Made by a program: the position numbers and the translations under genes. Below, in pieces: positions 1 to 9,369 of a stretch of DNA of 64,000 bases (its first letter is position 1; each line of letters begins with the position of its first letter). A model generated the notes under the pieces. The model saw only the letters and a program-made list of their open reading frames with translations. It ran no database searches and was not told the DNA's origin. This DNA is from JAGWBF01 sp963663025 (GTDB lineage Bacteria; Chloroflexota; Dehalococcoidia; Lucifugimonadales; JAGWBF01): NCBI GenBank assembly GCA_963663025.1, contig OY760073.1, positions 1,612,001-1,676,000 of the forward strand, read 5' to 3'.

Positions 1-390
1 GACCCCAGGTTTGCCAACCGGGGCGACCGCAAGGCCAACGACGATGAGCTGGCCGCGCTGCTGGAGGAGACCTTCTCGACGAAGAGCACCGAGCATTGGA
101 TGGGAGTGCTGGAGCAGGTGGGAGTCCCTGCGGGGCCGATAAACGACCTGGACCAAATGTATCACGACCCCCATGTGCAGGCCCGGCGCATGGAAGTGGA
201 CCTGGACGACCCGGAGTTGGGTACGTTGAGAAACATCGGGATTCCGGTGAAGCTGTCGGGTACTCCCGCAAGCATCCGTCGCAGGGCGCCGGCCTTGGGA
301 GAGCACACCAGGGAGGTACTGGAGGACGGCGGGTTCGCCGCCGGCGAAATCGACGCACTCCTGGAATCGGGCGTCGTTAAGGCAACTTAG
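1..390 (+). CDS. CaiB/BaiF family (class III) CoA-transferase, C-terminal part
   Basis: The frame is open from base 1, so only the last 129 codons are present. The translation contains the family-typical C-terminal pattern GVPAGPINDLDQM followed by HVQARRM and, near the end, APALGEHTREVL. Class III transferases move CoA between carboxylic acids through an aspartyl-CoA intermediate; the catalytic Asp would lie upstream of the window. The substrate cannot be read from this piece. The stop codon overlaps by four bases the stop of the convergent SnoaL-like gene. The family call is firm, the precise reaction unknown. Confidence 0.9.
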   Translation, partial: DPRFANRGDRKANDDELAALLEETFSTKSTEHWMGVLEQVGVPAGPINDLDQMYHDPHVQARRMEVDLDDPELGTLRNIGIPVKLSGTPASIRRRAPALGEHTREVLEDGGFAAGEIDALLESGVVKAT

Positions 391-770
391 CCGGCACCGT
401 GGTGGTGCACCATCTTCCATTGCCCATCCACTTTGGCGAAGATGTTGGTGGCCCGCACGGTGAAGTTGCCCGCCCGGCCATCGAGCACCGTGGAGATGTT
501 CTCGTGGCAAGAAACCCACGCGGAGTCTCCCCTGATCTGCACCTGGGCATCTGTGATGTTGAAGTGCATCAGGGTGGTGTTGAAAAAGATATCGACCCAG
601 CTTTGGCGCACATCCGGCCAGCCCACGATTATGTCGGAGCTGGGATGGATACAAAGGACATCGCCCGAGTGTTCCCACACCTTCTCCATCTGGTCGATAT
701 CCAGGCTGCCAAAGGCTTCATAGAAGCTGCGATTGGCCGCCAGCACCTGATCTATCTCGCCGTCGGACAA
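387..770 (-). CDS. SnoaL-like / NTF2-fold protein (DUF4440-type)
   Basis: The 127-residue protein has the size and layout of small NTF2-fold proteins: an N-terminal helix pair (VLAANRSFYEAFGSLDIDQM), a central pattern VWEHSGDVLCIHP and a C-terminal strand ending in DGQWKMVHHHGAG. Members form a cone-shaped barrel and act as isomerases, hydrolases or simple binding proteins, so fold does not give function. It stands alone on the minus strand and converges on the CoA-transferase. The His-rich tail (HHHG) is typical of the DUF4440-like group. A second NTF2-fold protein lies at 61230-61694. Confidence 0.75.
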   Translation of the reverse strand: MSDGEIDQVLAANRSFYEAFGSLDIDQMEKVWEHSGDVLCIHPSSDIIVGWPDVRQSWVDIFFNTTLMHFNITDAQVQIRGDSAWVSCHENISTVLDGRAGNFTVRATNIFAKVDGQWKMVHHHGAG

Positions 771-1239
771 AGCCCTAAGCCACCCCGCTTTCGTGAAGAT
801 GCCCTATAGGCGGATTCTACCAGAAAGACCATCCCGGGACGACGATGGCCCACTATAGCAGGGCTGACGACAAGCCAACTTCCCATATATTGAAAGGACG
901 CTTGGCAAAAGATAGAATACGGCGGTGCTGTGCCTAACCTGGCTAGCTACCGGTTAGCTGCCCCAGAGGAGAGCAGAGGCCGACATTGACAAGCAAAGAA
1001 GACCCACAGCCAACAGCGCAGACTTCGGAAAAGCCCCCCACTAAAGAGTTGTATCCCGCAGTTTGCGCCTTCTGCTGCATCGAAGGGATGGTTACCACCA
1101 AGCCGGACGGCCCCCTGCCGGGCTGCAGGGGCTGGTGCGCCCACAGGTCCAGGGTCATCATGGATGACCGCTCGGTGTTCCGATAACCGGATGTGGAGAG
1201 AGGCCTGACCCCCCGATCTCACTAGAGCCAAACCCTCCC
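771..1239. other. Intergenic gap, no convincing gene
   Basis: This 469-base stretch separates the SnoaL-like gene from the DUF418 gene. A 66-codon plus-strand frame starts at a TTG at 986 behind a GAGGAG-like stretch; it encodes a Cys-rich peptide (CAFCC near residue 30) but resembles nothing I recognise. A minus-strand frame overlaps it. Neither has enough support to call. Confidence 0.4.
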
Positions 1240-2412
1240 CTATAGTGCAGGTTGGGAGTCCATTGGTCGGCTAAGAGGCTCTCTCCTTCTATATGTAGCA
1301 ACTCGCCAGAGCCACTCTGTAGGCCCGAACAGGAAGCGATTCAGCCATGCCTGAGACCACCATAGCTGAAGGGCCCACACAGCAAAAACGAACGCCAGCA
1401 CCAGGCTTCGGTTCACAATGTCCACATCCCCAAGCAGGGTTGTCAGGATTATCACGCCCAATAGGGTCTGCGCCAGGTAGTTGGTCAGCGCCATCCTCCC
1501 CACCGCCCGCAGGCGTACCTTGAGCCAGTTGTCCCCACCTTGGTTGCTCCAGAGAATGATGAGGCTCATGTATCCCAGTGAGAAAGGTATGGTGCCAAGG
1601 GTGTTGGGGACCTGGCCAACGAAGGCGATTTCGCGGGAGTAATCGCCCGCTGCCGTGAGGATGACCCCCACGACGGCCAGGGGCAAGCCGACAGCAATCC
1701 CGATTGTCGCGGTCAGCCTGTACGTCCTATTGGACATTCCGCCGTTCATGAAGCCGGCCCGGTAAAGTCCGGCGCCGATGAGAATCAGCCCCAAGGCACG
1801 CAGGAAGTAACCCAGCAGGAAGGGAAGGGCGATGACCTCCTCATCCGAAATCTCGCCCGGTTCCCAGAGGCCGGATACGGATTGGGTGGTCGTGTCGGCG
1901 ATGTGCTGCGCAAGAAGGGCACATCCAACCGATAGAAGGAACACGACCACACCCAGGGCGATGAGCGCACGATTGGGCAGCTTCTGCAGAGCGAGCAAGA
2001 ACACCGACGATACGGCATAGACCATCAGCACATCGCCTTCCCACAACAGGAAGTGGAAGATGCCGATCAGCAGCAGCAACGCGTTTCGCCAAAGGTTCAG
2101 CAGTGCGGCCCGACTTCCACGCTCTTTGGCGCGGTCGATAAAGAGGATCATGCCGGCCCCGAACAGCATCGAGAACAACCCCATGAACTTCTGGTCGACG
2201 AAGACCTCCCCGAATATGCCCACCGCCCAGTCCAGCCATGTCTCCGACCCGCCGGCGCTCAAGTTGAAGTAAGGGGCAGAGTCGAACTTGAAGTAAACGG
2301 CATTCATCAGCAAAATGCCGAGAACAGCTACCCCTCGGATAAGGTCAAGGCTGACTATGCGTGAGGTCTCGCGGACGGGACCGGAATCAGCGGGCTGGTG
2401 CTCTACTGCCAC
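1240..2412 (-). CDS. DUF418 family integral membrane protein (YeiB-like)
   Basis: The 390-residue protein opens with the family hallmark SLDLIRGVAVLGILLMNA and then carries about eight to ten hydrophobic segments. Near the C-terminus it has GRMALTNYLAQT, matching the conserved C-terminal DUF418 domain. DUF418/YeiB proteins are polytopic inner-membrane proteins thought to be related to acyltransferases; their substrate is unknown. The start is a GTG with AAGGAGA upstream. It lies 42 bases downstream of the LysR gene on the same strand, so the two may be cotranscribed. Confidence 0.88.
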   Translation of the reverse strand: MAVEHQPADSGPVRETSRIVSLDLIRGVAVLGILLMNAVYFKFDSAPYFNLSAGGSETWLDWAVGIFGEVFVDQKFMGLFSMLFGAGMILFIDRAKERGSRAALLNLWRNALLLLIGIFHFLLWEGDVLMVYAVSSVFLLALQKLPNRALIALGVVVFLLSVGCALLAQHIADTTTQSVSGLWEPGEISDEEVIALPFLLGYFLRALGLILIGAGLYRAGFMNGGMSNRTYRLTATIGIAVGLPLAVVGVILTAAGDYSREIAFVGQVPNTLGTIPFSLGYMSLIILWSNQGGDNWLKVRLRAVGRMALTNYLAQTLLGVIILTTLLGDVDIVNRSLVLAFVFAVWALQLWWSQAWLNRFLFGPTEWLWRVATYRRREPLSRPMDSQPAL

Positions 2413-2454
2413 CAGGTGGGTCTCCTTGGGCGAAACTGGCAGGGCCCTCGGCCC

Positions 2455-3372
2455 TTAGCGCCCATCCATCCTATCATCAAGCTTAAGGACCAGCTCATCC
2501 ATGAAGTTGCGCACCGAACGGCTCAGGAACTTTCCCTTCAGCGTGATAAGCCCTATGTCGGTCGTGGGAAGCAGCCCGGTCAGTCTCCTTATCCCGATAC
2601 GCGCGCTGTCTTCGGGCTGAATCATGTATTCGTTGGTCACGCTGATGCCTAGACCAACCTCCACGTACCTCTTGGCCATCTCCATTATGTCCATCTCTAT
2701 GGGCACATGGTATGAGAGGCCCGCCTCCCGAAGGGCACGCTCAAGTATCCTGCGGGTGTAGCTCTTGGGCCCCAGCATGACCAGGGGCCACCTAGCAATA
2801 TCGGGAAGAGTGATCTCCGGAAGGTCCAAGAGCTCATGACCCAGGGGTGTCACCAGGACGAACTGGGAAGAGAACAAGTGATTGAACTCCAGGGAAGGGA
2901 CCTCGGACTCCGGCCGGTTCCCCAAGGCCAAGTCCAGGTCCCCGGCGGAAACCTGGTCCAGTATATCGGTGTACGAAGTTGCAACCAGCTTGATCTGCAC
3001 GCTGGGGTATCGGTCGCGAAAGGACCTGACTATGTCGGGCAGGCGGTGCAGCACCAGGTCGGGATAAGCGCCGATGACGAAGGAACCCCTGTGCTCGGGG
3101 TACTCCATCTGGCTCTTCAGGGCTTCCATGCTTTCGGCCAGGTTTTCGACCATGGGCTTCACCAAGTCGTAGAAGGCGTGGCCGTCGGACGTCAGCTGGA
3201 TAGGGCGCTTGATCCTGTCGAACAGGGTGACCCCGAACTCCCGCTCCATCTTCTGAAGATGAAGAGTGACCGTGGGCTGGCCCAGGTCCAGGAAGTTCGC
3301 CGCCTTGGAGATGCTGCTAAGGCGGGCAACATGATAGAAGCTGATTAGCTCTCGTACGTTCACTTCGGACAA
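2455..3372 (-). CDS. LysR family transcriptional regulator
   Basis: The 305-residue protein begins with a winged helix-turn-helix of LysR type (residues about 3-62: LISFYHVARLSSISKAA, then LGQPTVTLHLQKMEREFG, LFDR). The rest is a periplasmic-binding-protein-like effector domain (about 90-295). LysR proteins bind DNA as tetramers and respond to a small molecule. The DUF418 gene follows on the same strand, and the 243-base gap upstream is shared with the divergent ferredoxin gene, so either could be its target. The ligand cannot be predicted. Confidence 0.93.
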   Translation of the reverse strand: MSEVNVRELISFYHVARLSSISKAANFLDLGQPTVTLHLQKMEREFGVTLFDRIKRPIQLTSDGHAFYDLVKPMVENLAESMEALKSQMEYPEHRGSFVIGAYPDLVLHRLPDIVRSFRDRYPSVQIKLVATSYTDILDQVSAGDLDLALGNRPESEVPSLEFNHLFSSQFVLVTPLGHELLDLPEITLPDIARWPLVMLGPKSYTRRILERALREAGLSYHVPIEMDIMEMAKRYVEVGLGISVTNEYMIQPEDSARIGIRRLTGLLPTTDIGLITLKGKFLSRSVRNFMDELVLKLDDRMDGR

Positions 3373-3539
3373 AATGAATAACGGGATTTGATGATACAGC
3401 CCATTATATAGTATTTCGTTTTTGGGGATGTGGCTCCCGCGGTATCCAGGGCGGAGATCTCCTCCCGGGCCCAGAGGGGCGCAATTTAGTCACCCGGTAA
3501 ACAGCAGTAGCTCCCCTCGCATCGGCCAGGGAACCGTTG

Positions 3540-3568
3540 TTGACATGAGGATAATCTGACAACAGAAT
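3540..3568 (+). promoter_or_regulatory. Putative sigma70-type promoter for the ferredoxin gene
   Basis: TTGACA at 3540-3545 is separated by 17 bases from CAGAAT at 3563-3568, about 48 bases before the ferredoxin ATG. The -35 is perfect, the -10 only partial. It lies in the divergent gap between the LysR gene and the ferredoxin. Confidence 0.45.
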
Positions 3569-3615
3569 GTACCAGTTTTCATAGCTGTAATCCTTAGGGG
3601 GCTGGCAGGGCACAG

Positions 3616-3855
3616 ATGACCTACATCATTACCGAACCATGCATCGGGGTGAAGGACGGTGGTTGCGTCGATGTCTGTCCCGTAGATTGCATTCACACCA
3701 CGGAGGATGACGATATGTACTACATCGATCCTTCCGAGTGCATCGACTGTGGCGCTTGCGAGCCGGTATGCCCCGTCACAGCCATCTTTGCCGAATTCGC
3801 AGTTCCAGCAAACTGGCACTCCTACATATCCAAGAACTACCAGTACTTCAGCTAG
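3616..3855 (+). CDS. Small ferredoxin of the 7Fe/8Fe type
   Basis: The 79-residue protein has two iron-sulfur motifs. The first is C-x7-C-x3-CP (C10, C18, C22), which lacks one Cys of a classical four-Cys set and fits a [3Fe-4S] site. The second is CIDCGACEPVCP with four Cys, fitting [4Fe-4S]. Seven-iron ferredoxins of this length carry electrons at low potential to oxidoreductases. The gene stands alone, with a possible promoter at 3540-3568. Its partner cannot be told from context. Confidence 0.9.
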   Translation: MTYIITEPCIGVKDGGCVDVCPVDCIHTTEDDDMYYIDPSECIDCGACEPVCPVTAIFAEFAVPANWHSYISKNYQYFS

Positions 3856-3949
3856 CTAAGCAGGCCCTTCCAGGCGCAGGCTTCTAAAGGAAGCGCAGCG
3901 GGCCCGCTACCTCTACAGGGAAAAAGCTACTCCAGAAAGGACTTATAGC

Positions 3950-4462
3950 ATGGAACTCAAGGACTACATACGGAATATCCCGGACTTCCCCAAAGAGGGG
4001 ATACTATTCAGGGACATCACGCCCTTGCTGATGGACCCCGATGCCTTTGCCTACGTTGTGGACGCTTTCGCCGACCACTACAGCGACAAGAACATCTCCA
4101 CGGTCATGGCTGTCGAAGCTCGGGGGTTCCTCTTCGCCGCCCCCCTGGCGTACCGGATGAGAAAACCCTTGGTCCTAGCTAGGAAGGAAAGGAAGCTTCC
4201 CGCCGAGTCCTACAGAATTGAGTACGCCCTGGAATACGGCACCAACGTGATGGAGGTGCATAGGGACAGCGTAGTTGCCGGGGACAATGTGCTGATCATG
4301 GACGATGTTCTGGCGACGGGTGGCACCATGGCTGCCGCTATTCGCCTGGTGGAGCAGGCCGGAGCGAACGTTGGAGGCCTGGCACTGCTGATGGAGCTGA
4401 CGGCGCTGGAAGGCAGGAAACACCTGGCCGGGTACGATGTGTTTACCTTGATGCAGTACTGA
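3950..4462 (+). CDS. apt: Adenine phosphoribosyltransferase
   Basis: This 170-residue protein has the full length of bacterial Apt. It starts with MELKDYIRNIPDFPKEGILF, which is characteristic of the family, and holds the PRPP-binding motif VLIMDDVLATGGT at about residues 108-120. Apt salvages adenine by condensing it with phosphoribosyl pyrophosphate to give AMP, in the cytosol. An AAAGGA ribosome site lies upstream. The next gene on this strand starts 56 bases downstream. Confidence 0.95.
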   Translation: MELKDYIRNIPDFPKEGILFRDITPLLMDPDAFAYVVDAFADHYSDKNISTVMAVEARGFLFAAPLAYRMRKPLVLARKERKLPAESYRIEYALEYGTNVMEVHRDSVVAGDNVLIMDDVLATGGTMAAAIRLVEQAGANVGGLALLMELTALEGRKHLAGYDVFTLMQY

Positions 4463-4518
4463 AGGATACCGGTACAGCATCTGGCACGGCTCCAGTACCT
4501 GCAAGAAAGGAAACGAAG

Positions 4519-5358
4519 ATGGCAGACCGCACCAGTGTCGGAAACGTGGAAATCCTGTCCTTCATCGACATGGTACCCCCACCCTACGACCCAGAGGGGT
4601 TCTTCCCTGACGTGAAACTCAGCCAGTGGGAACCCTATGCAGCCGACCACCTGGAGAACGGCAACCTGCAGCTCTACTACGGGTGCTTCGCCCTCCAGTC
4701 CAAAGGTCAGACCATCCTGGTAGATACGGGAATGGGTCCAGGGCCCCATCCAACCCGCGGCAACCTTACGGGCCACCTTGTGCCGCTTCTAAGGGAGCAG
4801 GGCATCGGGCCGGAGGATGTGGACATCGTGGTGCACACCCACCTGCACCCGGACCATGTGGGCTGGAACGTCACCCTGGAAGATGGGGGGCCTAAAGCCA
4901 CCTTCCCCAATGCCAGGTACCTGGTGCCCCGCAAGGACTGGAGCTACTTCACCCAGGGAGATGTCCTCGCATCGGCCGCCCACGTCAGGGACAACGTAGT
5001 CCCCCTGCAGGACTTGGGCGCCATGGACATCATCGACGAGGAGCACACCATCACCTCCGAGATCACGACCATACCCACGCCGGGGCACACACCCGGCCAC
5101 CTCAACGTCCTGATCACCTCGGCCGGTGAGAAGGGCATCCTGGTGGGGGACCTGCTTCACAGCAAGGTGCAGGTGCAGGAACCGGGCTGGTGCTCCAGGG
5201 CGGACATCGACAAGGCCGCCGGCCAGCGCAGCCGGGAGGATATGCTGGAGCGCATCGAGCAGGAGGGCATATTGGTGGCCGCGGGCCACTTCAAGCCCGA
5301 CGAGCATTTCGGTCACATCGTGCGCATCCAGGGCAGGCGCTACTGGCAGGTCCTCTAG
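4519..5358 (+). CDS. Metallo-beta-lactamase fold hydrolase
   Basis: The 279-residue protein carries the zinc motif HTHLHPDHVG (about residues 112-121), the later metal ligands in PTPGHTPGH and GDLLHS, and a final His in GHFKP. These fit the AHL-lactonase/quinoprotein-like branch of the metallo-beta-lactamase superfamily, which hydrolyses lactones, thioesters or other esters with two metal ions. The substrate is not readable. It has an AAAGGA ribosome site, follows apt on the same strand and converges on the amidase gene. Confidence 0.88.
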   Translation: MADRTSVGNVEILSFIDMVPPPYDPEGFFPDVKLSQWEPYAADHLENGNLQLYYGCFALQSKGQTILVDTGMGPGPHPTRGNLTGHLVPLLREQGIGPEDVDIVVHTHLHPDHVGWNVTLEDGGPKATFPNARYLVPRKDWSYFTQGDVLASAAHVRDNVVPLQDLGAMDIIDEEHTITSEITTIPTPGHTPGHLNVLITSAGEKGILVGDLLHSKVQVQEPGWCSRADIDKAAGQRSREDMLERIEQEGILVAAGHFKPDEHFGHIVRIQGRRYWQVL

Positions 5359-5376
5359 GAGCCTGGGGCTAGCTGC

Positions 5377-6789
5377 CTACACCGGTGGGCGGCGCTTGTG
5401 CCAATCGGTGGCTTTCTCGTAAGCGTGGGCAGCCCTGAGCACCGTGCTTTCGTCGAAGGGCTTCCCCGCAAGCTGGAGCCCTATGGGGAGTTCATCGTCG
5501 GAGAACCCGCAGGGCACTGTTATGGCGGGAAACCCGTTCAGGTTGAAAGCGCGGGTGTACTGGGTCAGCGCCGGAACGGAGCCCACGGTGACATCATTTA
5601 TCTGCACCTGGGTGGCCCCGATGGGGTGGGCTGTCATCGGCTCCATGGGACCCGCCAGTACATCGACCTCATCGAACAGCTCCCGGCACTTCCGGGTGAA
5701 CAGGGCCCTGGCCCGCTGGGCCCGCAGGTACTGCTCCCCCGAGATGAAGAAGCCCGACTCGATCCTCACGCGCACGGGAGCGGCGTACTGGGCGCCCTTG
5801 GAGAGTACCAGGTTCCGGTGGTAAGCCGTCGCCTCAGAGTACAGGATCGTGGTGGATATAGGTGCGGTCTGGTGGAACATGGGCATGGAGACCTCCCTGA
5901 CCTCGGCCCCCATCTCGCCCAGCTGCTCTATCGCTTTTCGTACCGCTTGCTCCACCTGGGTGTCCACAGGCACCTCGAAGTACTCCTTGGGCACGCCTAT
6001 TCTCAGGCCTTTTACGTTACCGGTCAGGCCCTCGGTGAAGTCAGGAACCGGTACGTTGACCGAAGCTGGGTCCATCGGATCGTATCCCGCCAGGGCGTTC
6101 ATCACGAGGGCGCAGTCCTCGACGGTGCGGCACATGGGCCCGGCATGGTCCAGGGACCAGGCAAGCACGCTGATGCCGTAGCGGCTGATCCGGCCGTAGG
6201 TGGGCTTCAATCCTGCCAGCCCGCACAGGGCGCTGGGAATACGTATGGACCCACCGGTGTCCGAACCCATGGTTATGGTGCACTGCCCGGCCGCAGCGGC
6301 CGAGCCCGACCCCCCGCTGGAGCCACCGGGTATCAGGTCGACATTCCAGGGATTGTGCATGTTGCCGTAGTCAGGGTTCTCACCCGTCGGGCCGAAGGCG
6401 AACTGGTGCAGGTTCAGCTTGCCGATGAGAACTGCGCCCGCCCGGCGAAACCGGTTGGCCACGGTGCAGTCGTAGTCGGGAACGAAATCATCGAATATGC
6501 GCGAGCCCGACGTGTTCCTGACCCCTCTCACGTAGTACAGGTCCTTCAGCCCCAGGGGCACGCCGTGGAGTGGCCCCCTGTAAGTGCCGGCGCTCATCGC
6601 CAGCTCGCACTGGCGGGCGGCGGCCCGTGCCTGGTCGGCCATGACGGTTATGAAAGAGTTCAGGGTAGGCTCTGTGGCTTCGATCCTCTCCAGGTGAGCC
6701 TCAACAACCTCCCTCGGGGATACTTGCCTGGACTTGATGAGCGAGGCGAGCTCGCCTGCGCTGCTGTAGCAAATCTCGGTATTGTCCAC
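5377..6789 (-). CDS. Amidase signature family enzyme (GatA/AtzF-like)
   Basis: At 470 residues this is a complete amidase-signature protein. The Ser-cisSer-Lys triad is visible as GLKDLYYV (Lys82), PGGSSGGSGSA and GSDTGGSIRIPS. Such enzymes cleave amides, and GatA liberates ammonia from glutamine for tRNA transamidation. A GatC-like gene lies immediately upstream but no GatB is in the window. The pair may therefore be a catabolic amidase with a GatC-like helper, as in AtzF/AtzG-type systems, rather than the tRNA enzyme. A long open frame on the opposite strand is a compositional shadow. Confidence 0.85.
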   Translation of the reverse strand: MDNTEICYSSAGELASLIKSRQVSPREVVEAHLERIEATEPTLNSFITVMADQARAAARQCELAMSAGTYRGPLHGVPLGLKDLYYVRGVRNTSGSRIFDDFVPDYDCTVANRFRRAGAVLIGKLNLHQFAFGPTGENPDYGNMHNPWNVDLIPGGSSGGSGSAAAAGQCTITMGSDTGGSIRIPSALCGLAGLKPTYGRISRYGISVLAWSLDHAGPMCRTVEDCALVMNALAGYDPMDPASVNVPVPDFTEGLTGNVKGLRIGVPKEYFEVPVDTQVEQAVRKAIEQLGEMGAEVREVSMPMFHQTAPISTTILYSEATAYHRNLVLSKGAQYAAPVRVRIESGFFISGEQYLRAQRARALFTRKCRELFDEVDVLAGPMEPMTAHPIGATQVQINDVTVGSVPALTQYTRAFNLNGFPAITVPCGFSDDELPIGLQLAGKPFDESTVLRAAHAYEKATDWHKRRPPV

Positions 6790-6831
6790 CTTAAGCTCCT
6801 TCTCTCTACTGGGTTGGGGAAAGCTGCCAGG

Positions 6832-7029
6832 CTAGTCCCTAGGCGGGAAATATGCTGTCGCCGGCTCAACTCCCTCCAGGTCCATATCCCTGAGGGGCTT
6901 CAGGGAAGAGACCAGACCCCTGACGTAGTTGTACAGCTCGTCCATGTGGGAGGTATCCCCCAGGTCCAGCCCGGCGGCTGAGGCCAGGCGGTCGAAGGTC
7001 TCCCGGTCCATTCCTTCCTGTGTGGTCAC
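6832..7029 (-). CDS. GatC-like / AtzG-like small subunit
   Basis: The 65-residue protein has the short helical GatC pattern: LASAAGLDL, then VRGLVSSLKPLRDMDLEGVEPAT, closely resembling the GatC segment that ends in GVEP. GatC-type proteins stabilise the amidase subunit. The start is GTG behind AAGGAGG. It lies 42 bases upstream of the amidase on the same strand, which supports a two-subunit enzyme. It is shorter than a usual GatC of about 95 residues. Confidence 0.78.
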   Translation of the reverse strand: MTTQEGMDRETFDRLASAAGLDLGDTSHMDELYNYVRGLVSSLKPLRDMDLEGVEPATAYFPPRD

Positions 7030-7071
7030 GTTCCAGCCCTCCTTTTGGGAACTCTTTAGGACGTTGGTCTT

Positions 7072-9132
7072 CTATCTTGGAAAAGCATCCCGCACTCCTC
7101 CATCCACGGGAAGCATGGCCCCGGTGGTCTTGGATGACCGGGGGCCTGCCAGGAACAGGACACTCTCAGCCACATCCTCGGCGGTGATGCTGGCCTGCAG
7201 CAGGTTTCGCTTGCGATAGAAATCCTCCAGGCCGTCCACGGGGATGCCGTGGGCCCGTGCCCGCTGTTCCCGCACCTCCTGAGACCACAGGGCAGACCCT
7301 TGGAAGATGGCATCGGGGTTGACGATGTTGCACCGGATGCCGTACTCGCCATTCTCTATGGCCAGCACCTTGGCCATCTGCACCTCGGCCGCCTTGGATG
7401 CGCTGTAGGCCCCGAAGTCCTTGCCCGGGGAGGGCACGTTCTTCGTTCCGACGAACACCAGGCTGCCCCCCAAGCCCTGCTCGCGCATGATTGTCACCGC
7501 CTGCCGGGCAACGAGGAAATGTCCCGTAGCGTTGATGTCCATGGCCCGCTGCCAGTCCTTGAGGGACAGCTGGTCCAGTGCGCCCACCGGCGCGATGCCG
7601 GCATTGGAGACCAGGATATCCAGCCCGCCATAGGTGAGTCGCAACTGTTCGAAGGCTGAAGCCACTTCGGCTTCGTCGGTTACGTCCATCCGCAGCCCGA
7701 TGGCCCGGCCATCGCCATGGGCTTGGTTCAGATCGTCGACAACCGCCTGGCAGGACGCCTGGTCCAGGTCGGTGACCACGATGTGGGCGCCCTCGGCCGC
7801 CAGCCTGCGGGCGATCGCCTCCCCAATGCCGTGGGCGCTGCCCGTAACCAGGGCGATATGTCGCTCCAGCTCCTTCTCAGGCGGCGCGAGGGTCAGCTTG
7901 TACAGCTCCAGAGGCCAGTACTCAGCCTCGAAGACGTCCCGATTGCCGATAGATGTGTACCCGCCTAAGCCCTCAGCAGATCCGATGACCTCGATGGTGT
8001 GGCGGTACATCTCCCCGGATACCCGGGCGGCGTGGGTGTCCCTGCCAGCGGACCACATCCCCAGGCCGGGTACCAGAATGATGCGAGGGTAGGGGTCCAG
8101 CATGGCGACGCTTCCGTCCGAGTTGTCTTCGTAGTAACGAGTGTAGTCAGCGACATAGGCGTCAACGGCAGACCCAAGCTGGGCCTGCATCGAAGCCTCA
8201 TCAGCGGAGGCGTCCACATCGGCCCACAGGGGAGCGCCCTTGGTGCGGATCACATGGTCGGGAGTGGCCGGGCCGATGCTGCTCAGCTCCCTGTCCCGCG
8301 CCGAGTCCACGTACTCCAGCACCTCCGGTGAGGCGTCGTACCTGAGCACCACCTTGCTGCCTCTGCCCAACAGCCCCCTTAGGGTGGGAGCAAGGCGTGC
8401 TGCCATACGCCGTCTCTCCCCATCGTCCGTGGGTTGCCGCCCACGATCGTCAAAGACTGGTCTGCCTTGCCTGCCCTTGGCGATATACTCCTCGGCCATT
8501 GCAACCAGCTCGATGTGAGAATCGTAGGCTTCCCTGAGTGTGTCTCCCCAGGTGATGAGACCGTGGTTGGACAACACGACGCCCTTAAGGTCGGGGTTGG
8601 CGCGGGCCACCTCGCCGACCCGCTTGGCCAGGGCAAAGCCGGGACGCAGGTACTCCACCACGCCGACGGCTCCCCCGAAAGCGTCCCCCAGCGACTTTCC
8701 GGCGTTCGCGTTGTTTGTCAGGGCGATGACCGCATCGGCGTGGGAGTGGACGATACTCTTGTGGGGAAGAAAGGCGTGGAGCAGGGTCTCGATGGATGGC
8801 CTCGGCGCACCCGGGTCCATCATGCACCGTCCCAAGTAGGCGACCATCTCCTCATCGGACATGGACTTCCGCTCGAACAAGGGGAGGATGTCGTCGAGCC
8901 TGAGGGCGGGGAAATCTCCGGGGGTGCACGACCTCATATCCGAGCCGCTGGCCTTGATGCGCATCACGGAGGTTGGCCGGCCGCGGAAGTCCGTCTCGGT
9001 GACCTTCAGGGAGGTGTTGCCGCCTCCCCACAGAACGAGGGCCGGGTCTTCCCCCAGAAGCCGGCTCTGGTAGACCAGCAGCTCCAGGTCCGAAAGACCG
9101 TCGGCTTCCCCTTCAGACCAGCGGTTCCTCAT
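7072..9132 (-). CDS. Bifunctional class II aldolase / short-chain dehydrogenase (RhaD/RhaE-like)
   Basis: The 686-residue protein joins two enzymes. The N-terminal half (about 1-400) is a class II aldolase with GGGNTSLKV and the metal-binding SIVHSHADAVIAL. The C-terminal part (about 425-686) is a short-chain dehydrogenase with the Rossmann motif VTGSAHGIGEAIA, a catalytic YSASK and NPDAIFQGSA. This fusion is known as bifunctional rhamnulose-1-phosphate aldolase/lactaldehyde dehydrogenase in sugar catabolism. No rhamnose kinase or isomerase is present here, so the substrate is inferred from the family only. Confidence 0.9.
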   Translation of the reverse strand: MRNRWSEGEADGLSDLELLVYQSRLLGEDPALVLWGGGNTSLKVTETDFRGRPTSVMRIKASGSDMRSCTPGDFPALRLDDILPLFERKSMSDEEMVAYLGRCMMDPGAPRPSIETLLHAFLPHKSIVHSHADAVIALTNNANAGKSLGDAFGGAVGVVEYLRPGFALAKRVGEVARANPDLKGVVLSNHGLITWGDTLREAYDSHIELVAMAEEYIAKGRQGRPVFDDRGRQPTDDGERRRMAARLAPTLRGLLGRGSKVVLRYDASPEVLEYVDSARDRELSSIGPATPDHVIRTKGAPLWADVDASADEASMQAQLGSAVDAYVADYTRYYEDNSDGSVAMLDPYPRIILVPGLGMWSAGRDTHAARVSGEMYRHTIEVIGSAEGLGGYTSIGNRDVFEAEYWPLELYKLTLAPPEKELERHIALVTGSAHGIGEAIARRLAAEGAHIVVTDLDQASCQAVVDDLNQAHGDGRAIGLRMDVTDEAEVASAFEQLRLTYGGLDILVSNAGIAPVGALDQLSLKDWQRAMDINATGHFLVARQAVTIMREQGLGGSLVFVGTKNVPSPGKDFGAYSASKAAEVQMAKVLAIENGEYGIRCNIVNPDAIFQGSALWSQEVREQRARAHGIPVDGLEDFYRKRNLLQASITAEDVAESVLFLAGPRSSKTTGAMLPVDGGVRDAFPR

Positions 9133-9181
9133 CAGCGCCTTCTATTCCTTCCCCTCAAAACGATGGACCACACCTGATTCC

Positions 9182-9203
9182 CCCTCTCCCTCGAGGGAGA
9201 GGG
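9182..9203. repeat. Palindrome of repeat family C (CCCTCTCCC type)
   Basis: A perfect 22-base palindrome whose half-site is CCCTCTCCCTC, followed by GGTTGGGGCGAGGGTG. Related copies occur at 10394-10525 and 50116-50155. The pattern is of the widespread short intergenic palindrome type, function unknown. Confidence 0.75.
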
Positions 9204-9369
9204 TTGGGGCGAGGGTGAAACGCTCTAAGCTCAGCCATCTTCACACCGTCCACCTTGTCCCCTCCACCGTCAGTCCCGATTTCCCTACCATCACTCCCGC
9301 GAAGCTTGTCCCCGTGAAAACGAGGAGCGGAAGTCTAGCCCCTCCACCGCCATGCCTCAACCATGGAAT

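Noticed and set aside
986..1186. Small Cys-rich frame with TTG start in the gap after the SnoaL-like gene
   Set aside because: A weak ribosome site exists but there is no family resemblance and another frame overlaps it; support is too thin.
5398..6981. Long open frame of 527 codons on the strand opposite the amidase
   Set aside because: It mirrors the codon bias of a real gene with full amidase motifs, shows no domain and has a composition typical of antisense frames in GC-rich DNA.
5377..7029. GatCAB tRNA amidotransferase operon
   Set aside because: A GatB subunit is absent from the neighbourhood and the GatC-like protein is short, so a catabolic amidase is at least as likely.
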